The notes: generated by a model not told the origin, from the letters alone. A stretch of DNA of 64,000 nucleotides from Bacteroidota bacterium (GCA_023424395.1 JAFADY010000050.1:1-64000); one strand, 5' to 3'. Shown: positions 14,919 through 24,235, counted from the first letter of the stretch. A program made the numbers and translations.

Positions 14919-16313
14919 ATGAAAACATCCCGACGTGATTTTTTAAAAACCGCCGCGCTTGCAAGTACCGGATTAGTTACGATCTCCATAAACGCTGCCG
15001 TTGCAAACAATGAAATGGCTTCCCAACAAAGGAGAAAAACTGTTAGTAACGGAAAAATAAAAGTAGGTTTTATCGGAACAGGCTTTCGCTCACAAGAACA
15101 TTTCAATAACATCCTTTCATTTCCCGATACGCAAGTAACGGCTATATGCGACATTTCCGATTTCTCGCTCAACATGACCAAAGAAACTTTTCGGAAAAGA
15201 GGAAAAGAATTACCGAAAATATATCAAGGCGGTGAGTTGGAGTACGAAAAAATGCTCAACAACGAAGATTTCGATGTGGTAATTATTTCCAGTCCTTGGG
15301 AATGGCATGTTCCGATGGCGGTAGCGTCCATGAAGGCCGGCGTTCCGTATGTGGGCGTTGAGGTATCGGCTGCCAACACCATGCAGGAATGCTGGGATTT
15401 GGTGGATACCTCCGAACAAACCGGTTCTCACTTAATGATCCTCGAAAACGTTTGTTACCGGCGCGATGTGATGGCTGCGCTTAAAATGGTACGTGAAAAC
15501 GTTTTCGGAGAAATTATCCACTGCCGATGCGGGTACGAACACGATTTGCGCAACGTGAAATTTAATGATGGGAAAACGTATTCTTACGTGCCCGGAACCG
15601 AATTGAAAATGGGTGATGGCGCAATCGGCGAAGCCGTTTGGAGAACATTCCACTCCATCGAAAGAAATGGCGACCTCTACCCCACGCACGGCATCGGGCC
15701 GGTAGGCAATTGGCTCGATATTAATTATGGAAACCGCTTTTTATCGCTTTCTTCTATGGCAACAAAAAGCAGGGGACTGCACAAATTTATCGTTGACAAC
15801 GGCGGGCCGGATCATCCTTATACCAATATCGATTTCAAGCTGGGAGACATTGTTACTACCATGATCAATACTGCTCGCGGAGAGACAATCATCGTTACTC
15901 ACGATACCAACTCTCCCCGGCCATATTCTTTAGGATTCCGCCTGCAAGGCACGCAGGGTTTGTGGTATAACGATGGAGATACGGTTCATATCGAAGGCAT
16001 TTCCAAAGCCCATCAATGGGATAAATCGGGTGAATGGTTCAAAAAATACGATCATCAGTTATGGAAAGCTCACGGCGAAGCCGCACAAAACGCGGGACAT
16101 GGAGGAATGGACTACATTATGATGGTAGATTTGTTTAATGCCGTTCGCGAAAAGAGACCCGTTCCGTTGGATTGTTACGATGCCGCCGCTTGGAGCGCTA
16201 TTTCGGCCTTATCGGAAGAATCTATTGCCGGAGGCGGCAAATTGGTGAATTTCCCCGATTTCACGCGGGGAAAATGGATAAACAGAAAGCCACACTTTGC
16301 AATTGAAAAATGA
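14919..16313 (+). CDS. Gfo/Idh/MocA family, GH109-like (alpha-N-acetylgalactosaminidase type)
   Basis: A secreted NAD-dependent oxidoreductase-fold protein (464 residues). A twin-arginine signal (SRRDFLKTAALASTGL) means export in folded form with cofactor bound. The Rossmann part is VGFIGTGFRSQEH. The central and C-terminal parts have the DTNSPRPYSLGFRLQGTQG and HGGMDYIMM segments that recall GH109, which splits terminal alpha-GalNAc (blood-group A type) by a redox mechanism with NAD. Other Gfo/Idh/MocA proteins with Tat signals exist, so GH109 activity is probable, not certain. It is paired with the upstream epimerase. Confidence 0.8.
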   Translation: MKTSRRDFLKTAALASTGLVTISINAAVANNEMASQQRRKTVSNGKIKVGFIGTGFRSQEHFNNILSFPDTQVTAICDISDFSLNMTKETFRKRGKELPKIYQGGELEYEKMLNNEDFDVVIISSPWEWHVPMAVASMKAGVPYVGVEVSAANTMQECWDLVDTSEQTGSHLMILENVCYRRDVMAALKMVRENVFGEIIHCRCGYEHDLRNVKFNDGKTYSYVPGTELKMGDGAIGEAVWRTFHSIERNGDLYPTHGIGPVGNWLDINYGNRFLSLSSMATKSRGLHKFIVDNGGPDHPYTNIDFKLGDIVTTMINTARGETIIVTHDTNSPRPYSLGFRLQGTQGLWYNDGDTVHIEGISKAHQWDKSGEWFKKYDHQLWKAHGEAAQNAGHGGMDYIMMVDLFNAVREKRPVPLDCYDAAAWSAISALSEESIAGGGKLVNFPDFTRGKWINRKPHFAIEK

Positions 16314-16326
16314 AATCGATAAAAAT

Positions 16327-16345
16327 ATGAGGATTTTATCCTCAT
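16327..16345. terminator. Hairpin after the GH109-like gene
   Basis: A perfect 8-bp stem, ATGAGGAT with ATCCTCAT, has a three-base loop, but no T run follows. It may be a terminator or a transcript-stabilising hairpin. Confidence 0.4.
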
Positions 16346-16435
16346 TCGCTCAAACAAAATAAGAAAAGATATTTATAATAAGCATTGTTTATTTTCTTTG
16401 CCATTAAATTATTCATCATTTAAAAATCGAAAGTT

Positions 16436-17173
16436 ATGAAGAAGTATTTAGCAGAAATGATCGGTACAATGGTACTGGTGCTAATGGGCTGCGGCGCAGC
16501 CGTTTTTGCGGGAAATGAGCCCGCTCTGGTTGGTTCGGGCGGTGTTGGAACACTAGGTGTTGCTTTTGCATTCGGTTTGGCCGTTATCGCAATGGCGTAT
16601 ACCATCGGCAATATATCCGGATGCCATATCAATCCGGCTATTACGCTTGGAGTTCTTTTATCGGGAAGAATGAGTGGAAAAGATGCCGGTATGTACATTA
16701 TTTTTCAGATAATCGGCGCCATTATCGGTTCTGCTGTAATTTATTTGCTAGTTACTACCGGAACCAATAACGGCCCAACGGTTACAGGTTCCAACGGCTT
16801 TGCCGACGGCATGCTCACACAAGCCTTCATTGCCGAAACCGTGTTTACATTTGTTTTTGTATTGGTGGTTTTGGGAACAACCGCCAAGTTTGCTTTCGGT
16901 AAATTTGCCGGCTTGGCCATAGGCTTAACGCTTGTTCTGGTACACATTGTATGTATACCCATTACCGGAACGTCGGTAAATCCCGCCCGCAGTATCGGCC
17001 CGGCTCTCTTCGATTCTTTTTATGAAGGAAGTAAAGCACTATCGCAACTTTGGGTATTTATTGTGGCTCCATTCCTTGGCGCAGCCATTGCCGCCATTGT
17101 GTGGAAAGCCATTAGCCTTGAAGAAAAGGTGGAAGTTGTAAAAAGCGAATCGGTAAAAGCAGAAGAAATTTAA
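16436..17173 (+). CDS. aqpZ: MIP family aquaporin
   Basis: A channel for water (and perhaps small solutes) in the inner membrane, 245 residues with six membrane helices. The two NPA half-helix motifs are present, CHINPAITLG (about residues 62-71) and SVNPARSIGP (about 181-190). The Arg after the second NPA and the length fit AqpZ-type aquaporins better than glycerol facilitators, which have GLYR insertions. It has its own terminator and is not clearly in an operon. Confidence 0.92.
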   Translation: MKKYLAEMIGTMVLVLMGCGAAVFAGNEPALVGSGGVGTLGVAFAFGLAVIAMAYTIGNISGCHINPAITLGVLLSGRMSGKDAGMYIIFQIIGAIIGSAVIYLLVTTGTNNGPTVTGSNGFADGMLTQAFIAETVFTFVFVLVVLGTTAKFAFGKFAGLAIGLTLVLVHIVCIPITGTSVNPARSIGPALFDSFYEGSKALSQLWVFIVAPFLGAAIAAIVWKAISLEEKVEVVKSESVKAEEI

Positions 17174-17192
17174 TAAACGATTTCTTATATCA

Positions 17193-17238
17193 AAAACTGT
17201 TCTTTTTGAGATCATTCAGAAAGAACAGTTTTCTTTTT
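17193..17238 (+). terminator. Terminator after the aquaporin gene
   Basis: Perfect 13-bp arms (17193-17205 and 17221-17233) around a 15-base loop are followed by a T-rich tract. Confidence 0.8.
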
Positions 17239-17368
17239 GTACCTTTTTAGAACTTTATTTCAACAAATGTGTTTTAACTATTGCACATTTTTTGTAATTT
17301 TGTGCAGTTTTATTTTCAAACCAAAGCCTTTTCGAAGGCTTTTTATGGAACATCAAAAAGAAATAAAA

Positions 17369-18226
17369 ATGAATCACAACTTATTAAAAGGTAAAAGAGG
17401 CATTATTTTCGGCGCGTTAAACGATTTGTCCATTGCTTGGAAAGTAGCCGAGAGAGCCGTTGAAGAAGGAGCCATCATCACATTATCCAACACACCTGTA
17501 GCCGTTCGCATGGGCGACACGAGCAAACTTGGGGAGAAACTCAACGCTGAAATTCTTCCGGCCGATGCCACCAATGTGGAAGACCTGGAAATGGTTTTCT
17601 CTAAATCGATGGAAATATTGGGCGGAAAAATCGATTTTGTGCTGCATTCCATCGGTATGTCGCCCAATGTGCGCAAAAAACGCACCTACGACGATCTGGA
17701 TTACGATATGCTGGAAAAAACGCTCGATATTTCGGCCATTTCATTCCACAAAATGCTGCAGGTTGCCCGCAAACTCGATGCCATCGAACGCGGCGGTTCT
17801 ATGCTTGCACTTACTTATGTGGCGGCGCAGCGCGTGTTTTACGGTTACAACGATATGGCCGATGCCAAAGCGCTGCTGGAATCCATCACGCGCAGTTTCG
17901 GATATATTTACGGGCGTGACAAAGGCGTGCGCGTGAACACCATTTCGCAATCGCCCACCATGACAACCGCCGGTAGCGGCGTGAAAGGCATGGAAGACCT
18001 GATGGATTTCTCCCAACGGATGTCGCCTATCGGCAACGCCGATGCCGACGATTGCGCCGATTACTGCATAGTTATGTTCTCAGACCTCACACGCAAGGTA
18101 ACCATGCAGAATCTTTACAACGACGGCGGTTTTTCGAGCATGGGCATGAGCCTTCGCGCCATGAAGCAATACAGCAACGGTTTAGACGAAAATCGCGATG
18201 AAAACGGGAATGTGATCTACGGATAA
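17369..18226 (+). CDS. fabI: Enoyl-ACP reductase (NADH), FabI type
   Basis: FabI reduces enoyl-ACP in the last step of each fatty acid elongation round. The protein has 285 residues from the start MNHNLLKGKRG at 17369; an earlier in-frame ATG (17345) is less likely because homologues begin just before this segment. The SDR-type cofactor loop is FGALNDLSIAW, and the FabI-specific catalytic spacing Y-x6-K is seen in GYNDMADAK. The TAATTTTG box at 17295-17302 may be its -7 element. Confidence 0.94.
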   Translation: MNHNLLKGKRGIIFGALNDLSIAWKVAERAVEEGAIITLSNTPVAVRMGDTSKLGEKLNAEILPADATNVEDLEMVFSKSMEILGGKIDFVLHSIGMSPNVRKKRTYDDLDYDMLEKTLDISAISFHKMLQVARKLDAIERGGSMLALTYVAAQRVFYGYNDMADAKALLESITRSFGYIYGRDKGVRVNTISQSPTMTTAGSGVKGMEDLMDFSQRMSPIGNADADDCADYCIVMFSDLTRKVTMQNLYNDGGFSSMGMSLRAMKQYSNGLDENRDENGNVIYG

Positions 18227-18247
18227 TTTCCCGCCCAGATAATCAAT

Positions 18248-18283
18248 AAATAGTTCCGGTGATTGCATCGGAGCTATTTTTTT
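18248..18283 (+). terminator. Terminator after fabI
   Basis: A 14-bp stem with two G-T pairs (18248-18261 and 18266-18279) and a four-base loop is followed by T residues. Confidence 0.7.
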
Positions 18284-18300
18284 ATACTTTTGCATTTGCT

Positions 18301-18912
18301 ATGCTCATAAAACTGTATAACGAAAATCCGAATCAGCGTGAAATTGACAAGATCGTTTCCGTGCTGCGCGACGGTGGGCTTATTATTTATCCCACCGATA
18401 CGCTCTACGGCATCGGGTGCGATGCCCTTAATGTGCGCGCCGTGGAGCGCATTTGCGAACTGAAAGGGATTAATCCGCAAAAAAGCAATTTATCCATTAT
18501 CTGTAACGATTTGAGTGACATAAGCGAATATGCCAAAGTGGACACCCCCACTTTTAAATTGATGAAACGAAACCTCCCCGGGCCGTTCACATTTATTTTA
18601 CCGACGACTTCTTCTCTTCCGAAAATTTACAAGAACAAAAAAACCGTCGGCATCCGCGTTCCTGATAACAACATCATCCGCGAAATCGTGGCACAACTCG
18701 GCAATCCGGTACTGAGCATGACCGTAAAGGATGACGAGCATAATGAAATGGAATATGCCACTCATCCCGAACTTATCCACGAAAAATGGGGAGATATTGC
18801 CGATATCGTCATAGATGGCGGCGAAGGCGGAACCGAAGCTTCCACTGTTGTAGACTGCACTTCCGGCGAACCCGAAATTATCCGGCAGGGAAAAGGAGTG
18901 TTAAATCTTTAA
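18301..18912 (+). CDS. L-threonylcarbamoyladenylate synthase (Sua5/YciO/YrdC family)
   Basis: A 203-residue YrdC-domain protein. Members make threonylcarbamoyl-AMP, the precursor of the t6A base modification next to the anticodon of ANN-decoding tRNAs. The core motifs are visible: YPTDTLYGIGCDA near the N-terminus, KRNLPGPFTFIL, KTVGIRVPDN and the final STVVDCTSGEPEIIRQGKG. It lacks the Sua5 C-terminal domain. YciO paralogues of uncertain role share the fold, so the symbol is left open. The start at 18301 is chosen because upstream residues are hydrophobic noise. Confidence 0.88.
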   Translation: MLIKLYNENPNQREIDKIVSVLRDGGLIIYPTDTLYGIGCDALNVRAVERICELKGINPQKSNLSIICNDLSDISEYAKVDTPTFKLMKRNLPGPFTFILPTTSSLPKIYKNKKTVGIRVPDNNIIREIVAQLGNPVLSMTVKDDEHNEMEYATHPELIHEKWGDIADIVIDGGEGGTEASTVVDCTSGEPEIIRQGKGVLNL

Positions 18913-18990
18913 AAAATAATCTGCAAAATTAAAATCTTTGCTACTTTCGTAGTCTTATATCCGTTATATTTCACTTTTTAATTCAGCCTT

Positions 18991-20691
18991 ATGAAAAAAT
19001 TACTTTTCTATTTTTTTGCATTTTCATTATTAATTCCCGTTGTAATATCTTGTAAAGGGAAAGATCCTGTTGTGGATGAAGAAAAAAACCTTATTTCCGC
19101 TACCTACAACCACCAGAATAAAGTTTTCATTCTAACATACAGCAATGGACAACGCGAAACTGTCAATGCCGTAGTTGATAATACAGTTGCTCCACCTGTT
19201 GCACACGCAACGTTAGAGGATGGTACGGTTGTTTACACATCCAATGCTACAATATCAGGAACTGCCACCATCACTAACTCGGTTCCGGTTCCTGCTGACA
19301 ATACAAAATACGTGAATGAATGGATTTACGAAAATATGTCGATTTATTATTTATGGAACGACAAATTACCAAAATCACCCAATTATTCACTTAATTCCCA
19401 TGATTTTTTCAATTCTTTATTGTATCGATATAGTGCAGCGAATCCTGATGGAGACCGTTTTTCATGGATTCAAGAGGATTACACGGAGCTTTTAAAATCG
19501 CTAAGTGGTGTTGCATCCGATGAAATTGGGTTTGACTACACTTTTTTATGGGCCGATCAAGCAAAAACTCATTATTATGCCTTAGTAACATATGTGAAAC
19601 TTGGAACTGATGCACTGTCAAAAGGAATAAAAAGAGGACGTTTTATCACCAAAATAAACGGACAAAACATTACCGCTCAAAATTATAGTACTCTTTTCGG
19701 TGGAACAGGAACGAAAACGTTGAGTATGTCGGATTGGAAATATAATGAAACCGATAAAAAATATTATCTTAGCCCCTCTCCCGATGTATCTGTAAATATG
19801 CACAAAGATTATGCGGAAAATCCGGTTTATTTGGATAGCGTATATACCATAGGAGATAAAAAAATCGGTTACTTAGTTTATAATTTCTTTGCTCGCGATA
19901 ATGGCGATGATAGCCACGATTACGATAAAGCGTTGATGAATTCTTTAGAAAGAATTAAATCGAAGGGCGCAACAGAAATGGTACTTGACCTACGCTACAA
20001 CAGCGGTGGAGCAGTTTCTACCGCAATTGCCCTTTCAAGCGCTCTTGTAAAAAACAGGAATACAAGCAATGTATTGGTTACCTCTCAATATAATTCAATA
20101 GTTCACAACGGGTTAAAAAAAGAGTATGGCGAAGATTACAACAAAGAATATTTTATTGATAAAATAACCAACGGAAATACTGTTATAGCGAACGTTCCAT
20201 CCTTAAACATTAACAGACTGTACGTACTAACCGGTAATTATACCGCTTCTGCCAGCGAGTTTGTGATAAACGGACTAAAGCCATATATGGATGTGATTTT
20301 AGTTGGGGAGACAACCTATGGTAAAAATGTGGGTTCAATCTCAATTTACGAAGAAAACGATTCAAAAAACAAATGGGGCATGCAGCCTATTATTGTTAAA
20401 TATTTGAATAGTTTAGGCCAATCCGATTTCACTGCAGGATTTAAACCCAACTATGAAGTAGATGAATTTGCTGATTTATTTTTATACGAGTTTGGAAACA
20501 CGCAAGACCCGTTGCTCAATACAGCGCTTTCAAATATCACCGGAACCACATTAAGTACAAGATCAACAAGAGGTACTATTGAAACGCGAGGCATGAAGCA
20601 AAACGCAAAAGAGATTGCCAAGAAATCATACAAATTTGAAATGTATGATGATTTGCGAACTGATGCTCTTAAAAATTTGATGAAGAAATAA
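18991..20691 (+). CDS. S41 family peptidase, lipoprotein
   Basis: A C-terminal-processing-type serine protease with 566 residues, anchored as a lipoprotein (signal ending in VVISCKG). An N-terminal accessory region with Ser/Thr repeats precedes a PDZ-like domain (SKGIKRGRFITKINGQNI, about residues 210-270) and the S41 core. The probable catalytic Ser is in YTASASEFV and the Lys in TYGKNVG. A tail of about 60 residues with an RSTRGT-type segment follows. Such proteases cut unstructured envelope proteins. It stands alone and ends at a bidirectional terminator. Confidence 0.88.
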   Translation: MKKLLFYFFAFSLLIPVVISCKGKDPVVDEEKNLISATYNHQNKVFILTYSNGQRETVNAVVDNTVAPPVAHATLEDGTVVYTSNATISGTATITNSVPVPADNTKYVNEWIYENMSIYYLWNDKLPKSPNYSLNSHDFFNSLLYRYSAANPDGDRFSWIQEDYTELLKSLSGVASDEIGFDYTFLWADQAKTHYYALVTYVKLGTDALSKGIKRGRFITKINGQNITAQNYSTLFGGTGTKTLSMSDWKYNETDKKYYLSPSPDVSVNMHKDYAENPVYLDSVYTIGDKKIGYLVYNFFARDNGDDSHDYDKALMNSLERIKSKGATEMVLDLRYNSGGAVSTAIALSSALVKNRNTSNVLVTSQYNSIVHNGLKKEYGEDYNKEYFIDKITNGNTVIANVPSLNINRLYVLTGNYTASASEFVINGLKPYMDVILVGETTYGKNVGSISIYEENDSKNKWGMQPIIVKYLNSLGQSDFTAGFKPNYEVDEFADLFLYEFGNTQDPLLNTALSNITGTTLSTRSTRGTIETRGMKQNAKEIAKKSYKFEMYDDLRTDALKNLMKK

Positions 20692-20708
20692 ATTTTAGCG
20701 ATATCAAT

Positions 20709-20740
20709 AAAAAAACTCCCGACTTCTCGGGAGTTTTTTT
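20709..20740. terminator. Bidirectional terminator between S41 protease and dusB
   Basis: A perfect 14-bp stem with loop CTTC has A and T runs on both sides. It lies between convergent genes and overlaps the last codons of dusB by two bases. Confidence 0.88.
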
Positions 20741-21728
20741 ATTGTAAGTTGAATTTTTCCGAAACACCATCCATTATCTCAAACAACTCATTTACCGTAT
20801 TTGCCCGAAGCATAGCAATGCGTGTGGGTTTAAAATCGGGGATGCCTTTAAAAAGCGGCGAAGCAGCTAAATGACGGCGTGTGTGCAGAATGCCTCTTCG
20901 TTCGTCTAACCGATTGACACTTTGCAGAACCTGCTGCTTGAGAACATTGAGATACCATGCAAAAGATTCGGGCGGGAGGCTCTCCCCCGTTTCGAGGTAA
21001 TGTTTCACATCGCGGAAAATCCATGGTCGGCCAAAGCTTGCACGTCCAATCATCACGGCATCCACGCCGGTTTCATTGAAACGCTGTTTGCACACTTCCG
21101 CCGAATCGATATCGCCGTTTCCGATGATGGGTATTAGCATCCGCGGGTTGTTTTTCACCTCTCCAATGAGTGTCCAATCAGCCTCGCCGGTGTACATTTG
21201 TGCTCGTGTTCGCCCGTGAATGGTGAGTGCGGCAATGCCGCAGTCCTGCAACTGCTCGGCAAGCGAAACAATAATTTTGGAATCGTTGTCCCAACCCAAC
21301 CGCGTTTTAACGGTAACAGGTTTATTAACGGCTTTTACTACCTTTTCCGTAATTTCGAGCATCAGTTCCGGCGTTTTCAACATCCCTGAACCGGCGCCTT
21401 TTCCGGCTACGCGCTTCACAGGGCAGCCAAAATTAATATCTATGACATCAGGATTCGCTTCTTCACAAATGCGGGCAGCTTCAACCATCGCATCGGGGTC
21501 GCGGCCGTAAATTTGTATCGCCACGGGACGTTCCTCTTCGGCAATGGCGAGTTTTTCTTTCGTTTTTTTTACGTCGCGAATGAGCGCGTCGCTCGATACA
21601 AATTCGGTATATACCATATCCGCGCCAAATTGCTTGCACAGCAACCGAAACCCTATATCGGTAACGTCTTCCATCGGCGCGAGGAAAACGGGATAGTTGG
21701 ATGTAAATTCTATGTTGCCTATTTTCAT
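20739..21728 (-). CDS. dusB: tRNA-dihydrouridine synthase
   Basis: An FMN- and NADPH-dependent enzyme, 329 residues, that reduces uridine to dihydrouridine in the D loop of tRNAs. The TIM barrel begins with APMEDVTDIGFRLLC. The catalytic Cys is in NFGCPVKRV, and the GKGAGSGML and TVKTRLGW segments bind flavin and substrate. The FMN phosphate site IGNGDIDS and GVDAVMIGRASFG follow, and a C-terminal helical RNA-binding domain is present. The overall size and motifs match the DusB class. Confidence 0.94.
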   Translation of the reverse strand: MKIGNIEFTSNYPVFLAPMEDVTDIGFRLLCKQFGADMVYTEFVSSDALIRDVKKTKEKLAIAEEERPVAIQIYGRDPDAMVEAARICEEANPDVIDINFGCPVKRVAGKGAGSGMLKTPELMLEITEKVVKAVNKPVTVKTRLGWDNDSKIIVSLAEQLQDCGIAALTIHGRTRAQMYTGEADWTLIGEVKNNPRMLIPIIGNGDIDSAEVCKQRFNETGVDAVMIGRASFGRPWIFRDVKHYLETGESLPPESFAWYLNVLKQQVLQSVNRLDERRGILHTRRHLAASPLFKGIPDFKPTRIAMLRANTVNELFEIMDGVSEKFNLQ

Positions 21729-21738
21729 AAATTCTGAT

Positions 21739-21812
21739 TTGTCATTCTGATCCGTCAGCTGACGGAGAAGAATCTATAGATTCCTCGTCGCTTCGCTCTG
21801 TCGGAATGACAA
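21739..21812. repeat. REP-like inverted repeat element
   Basis: Ends TTGTCATTCTGA and TCGGAATGACAA are near-complementary, and the interior holds a perfect 14-bp palindrome (21752-21765) plus the tetramer-rich CGTCGCTTCGCTC block. Similar intergenic blocks with GTCATTC ends are scattered in many genomes (recalled). It fills the gap between dusB and the ArsC/Spx-like gene. Confidence 0.65.
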
Positions 21813-22169
21813 TTACATTAATTTTTCTTTCCAATCATCTTCGTTAAAACCGACCAAAACGAAGTCCTCGGCAACCACAATCGGACGTTTCACAACCATT
21901 CCGTTCGATGCCAAAATTTCCAATAATTCTTCGCGCGAAGCGGTTTTCACCACATCTTTCAGGTTATTTTCCTTATAAATTTGTCCCGATGTATTAAAAA
22001 ATTTCTGAATGGGTAAGCCGCTTTTGTCAATCCACGCGGAAAGTTCTTCACGGGTAGGATTTTCTTCTACGATATGGCGCGAAGTTACATCCACATCATT
22101 ATCTTTCAGCCATTTGCCGGCTTTACGGCATGTGCCGCATTTGGGGTATTGAATAAATAGGGTTTTCAT
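21813..22169 (-). CDS. ArsC/Spx family protein (YffB-like)
   Basis: A 118-residue thioredoxin-fold protein of the arsenate reductase/Spx family. The N-terminal redox motif is CGTC in YPKCGTCRKAG. The ending KRPIVVAEDFVLVGFNED has the Arg-Pro seen in the family's glutathione-binding loop. Members act as arsenate reductases, transcription-associated Spx proteins or proteins of unknown role (YffB). The start at 22169 (MKTLFIQYPKC) is clearly better than an upstream in-frame start. Role not assigned further. Confidence 0.85.
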   Translation of the reverse strand: MKTLFIQYPKCGTCRKAGKWLKDNDVDVTSRHIVEENPTREELSAWIDKSGLPIQKFFNTSGQIYKENNLKDVVKTASREELLEILASNGMVVKRPIVVAEDFVLVGFNEDDWKEKLM

Positions 22170-22209
22170 ACCATTAATTTTGGAACAAAGATAAGTAATG
22201 GCAACTAAA

Positions 22210-22247
22210 ATAAAAAAAGAGAGTATCAAAATCGCTCTGATACTCTC
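22210..22247 (-). terminator. Terminator after the small lipoprotein gene
   Basis: A perfect 10-bp stem (22219-22228 and 22238-22247) is followed on the minus strand by a run of seven T. It ends the transcript coming from the small secreted-protein cluster. Confidence 0.8.
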
Positions 22248-22338
22248 CCGGAATTAACCAAACCTTTCTGAAAAGATTATTGACTTATGAAACTTAAAAG
22301 GAGAAAGGCTGATTTGAGTTGAATGAAAAGAAATTTAT

Positions 22339-22788
22339 CTAATTTGCATACGTAAATTGTTTTGAAAAAGTTGCTCCTGAGACTTGTTCCGTAATATCAT
22401 TTTCTACTTTTCCGTTAATCTCTGCTTTGAATTTTAGCGTGAACGGTGTTCCGTCACTAGTTCCTCCAAGCGTTACTATAATATTATCTAGCCGTGTTGC
22501 CGTTTCCACTACAATGGTTTTTCCATCGGCAAGATGTTCGTTTTCTATCCGAATGTTCGACTGGTTTTCCTGTGCAACACCATTAATTTTCCACGGAGTT
22601 TTCACAAGTTGGGCGCCGTTACTCCCGGTGAACATTACCAATACCAAATCTTCTCCGCTAAGTCCCGGGGCGGAAATAGTGAATTTACCGGTTTTGCCCT
22701 TTGATGAACTCGGCCCATCATCTTTCGAACAGCTTGTAAATCCGATTATACTAATGCATAAAATTGAGAATAAGATTAATTTTTTCAT
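22339..22788 (-). CDS. Small lipoprotein, unknown function
   Basis: A 149-residue lipoprotein with signal MKKLILFSILCISIIGFTSC; the Cys begins the mature protein. The rest is rich in beta-strand-like segments (TISAPGLSGEDLVLVMFTG, FTLKFKAEIN), so a small beta-sandwich is plausible. No family is recognised. It lies 13 bases downstream of the next secreted protein gene and reads the same way as two more such genes. Confidence 0.8.
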   Translation of the reverse strand: MKKLILFSILCISIIGFTSCSKDDGPSSSKGKTGKFTISAPGLSGEDLVLVMFTGSNGAQLVKTPWKINGVAQENQSNIRIENEHLADGKTIVVETATRLDNIIVTLGGTSDGTPFTLKFKAEINGKVENDITEQVSGATFSKQFTYAN

Positions 22789-22801
22789 TGTTGTAATTTT
22801 T

Positions 22802-23248
22802 TTATTTGAGTTTAATTTCTATTAATCCATCTTCAAGTGAAGCAATATTTTCATCGGTGAAAATCTCGGTTGATTTGGGCTGAATAGCTGTTAACAAATC
22901 TTCAGTACTACCGGAGTGATTCACAATGATCGTGGATTTGGCTGCGTTGAATTTCATCTGTGTTTCGTTAACGCCTTTTACAGATTCGATAATGGCATTA
23001 AAATTCTTGAGTGACATTAAATTAATTCCCGACACGGAAATCAACGTTTGGTTAGCGGCCTCTTCGCCTTTTTTGTTCCCTAAAAGCGACATTACTTTAC
23101 CTCCTGTTTTGGAAACTTTATCGGCCGATTTAGTTGCTTTATCTACCTGGTTTGCAATATTATCTATTTTGTCGAAAAAGCTTTGAGCGTTGACCCCCGA
23201 CAGGCTGATAACCAATCCAAGAATACTTAAAATAATTATTTTTTTCAT
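22802..23248 (-). CDS. Small secreted protein, unknown function
   Basis: A 148-residue protein with a signal peptide ending near GVNAQ. The mature part has a Lys-rich, helix-prone segment (SFFDKIDNIANQVDKATKSA) and a C-terminal region (FNAAKSTIIVNHSGSTEDLL then SLEDGLIEIKLK). The C-terminal half resembles a short alpha-beta heavy-metal-associated-like fold, without the metal cysteines. Function unknown. It sits between two other secreted genes with gaps of only 13 and 34 bases. Confidence 0.75.
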   Translation of the reverse strand: MKKIIILSILGLVISLSGVNAQSFFDKIDNIANQVDKATKSADKVSKTGGKVMSLLGNKKGEEAANQTLISVSGINLMSLKNFNAIIESVKGVNETQMKFNAAKSTIIVNHSGSTEDLLTAIQPKSTEIFTDENIASLEDGLIEIKLK

Positions 23249-23282
23249 TATAGTTTAGTGTTTAATTTGAGTAAATTATCTG

Positions 23283-23762
23283 TTAATTGAATGTATACCG
23301 TAATCCAAGGCCGAAGCGCGATGCGTCGAAATATGTTTCATTTTCTACGAAGAAATACCGCGGACGCCAATCTACACTGATGGCGATGGGTGCTTTGGGG
23401 ATCACAAACTCCACACCCAACGGCGCCATTAAGCTAAAGAGTGTTGTACCTTCTCCAAACGCTACTGATGGTCCGGCGCCAACATACCATTTCAATCCGT
23501 TTACACCCGGAAAAGCATCATGATACGCGTATAATGCGTGCACAAACGTAGCTCCGTTTCCAAATAATGCACCGGCTTCACCTGCGTGATTTTCAGTGAA
23601 AAAGTATTTCGCGTGCGGCCCCACCATTGTGCCGCCATCTCCTACGTCAATTAAAATTCCGCCGCCCAATTTATACGAGGTTGACTCGATTGTTTGAGCC
23701 GATACTCCAAGCGCAAGAATAAATGCTGCGCCTAAAAACAAAAACTTGATTCTTTTTTTCAT
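23283..23762 (-). CDS. Outer-membrane-type secreted protein, unknown function
   Basis: A 159-residue protein with a signal peptide (MKKRIKFLFLGAAFILALGVSAQ). The mature part has alternating Gly and aromatic residues and ends RYFFVENETYFDASRFGLGL then RYTFN, the pattern of a small outer-membrane beta-barrel. Specific role unknown. It is 34 bases upstream of the next secreted protein gene. Confidence 0.75.
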   Translation of the reverse strand: MKKRIKFLFLGAAFILALGVSAQTIESTSYKLGGGILIDVGDGGTMVGPHAKYFFTENHAGEAGALFGNGATFVHALYAYHDAFPGVNGLKWYVGAGPSVAFGEGTTLFSLMAPLGVEFVIPKAPIAISVDWRPRYFFVENETYFDASRFGLGLRYTFN

Positions 23763-23824
23763 ACTGCGATTTTTTTAATGATTAATTAACTGATATTTAT
23801 TGTTTATATCTAATTTCTTCTGTT

Positions 23825-24235
23825 TTATTTTCTGAATACAAAGGTCGATGAGCCGCCGTCATAACTCGCTGTGAGCTGCACCTCGCCCGGACTAACTGAA
23901 ATGCCGAAATAATCGGAGGCTTCATCGTCAACAATTACATAGTTGCTGCCGTTTTTATTCCATTTAAAGTTCATTGTTTCGCTCTCACATTGGGTGGATC
24001 CTTCTGATACTGGCTCTTTCAGAATAAGCCTCATATCCGTTTCCGTAAACGTAAGAGTAGAACTACCGTAGCAAGCCATATTGCTCACATCTACACTTTG
24101 GCTCCCCACTATAATCTCTTTCAAATTCCAAGTCCCGATTATAGGATCGTTTTCAGATACTTCATCTTTTGCACAAGAAAGGATAAACACAAATCCCAAC
24201 AAAAGCATTGTTAAATAGATTGTTGCTTTTTTCAT
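23825..24235 (-). CDS. Lipocalin-like lipoprotein
   Basis: A 136-residue lipoprotein with signal MKKATIYLTMLLLGFVFILS and then Cys. The IIGTWNLKEIIVG segment soon after it is the start of lipocalin-like small beta-barrels common in Bacteroidota. Two internal cysteines (MACYGS and TQCES) could form a disulfide. It is the first gene of the four-gene secreted cluster and is divergent from the histidine kinase gene, 190 bases away. Ligand unknown. An upstream in-frame start (24277) lacks support. Confidence 0.75.
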   Translation of the reverse strand: MKKATIYLTMLLLGFVFILSCAKDEVSENDPIIGTWNLKEIIVGSQSVDVSNMACYGSSTLTFTETDMRLILKEPVSEGSTQCESETMNFKWNKNGSNYVIVDDEASDYFGISVSPGEVQLTASYDGGSSTFVFRK

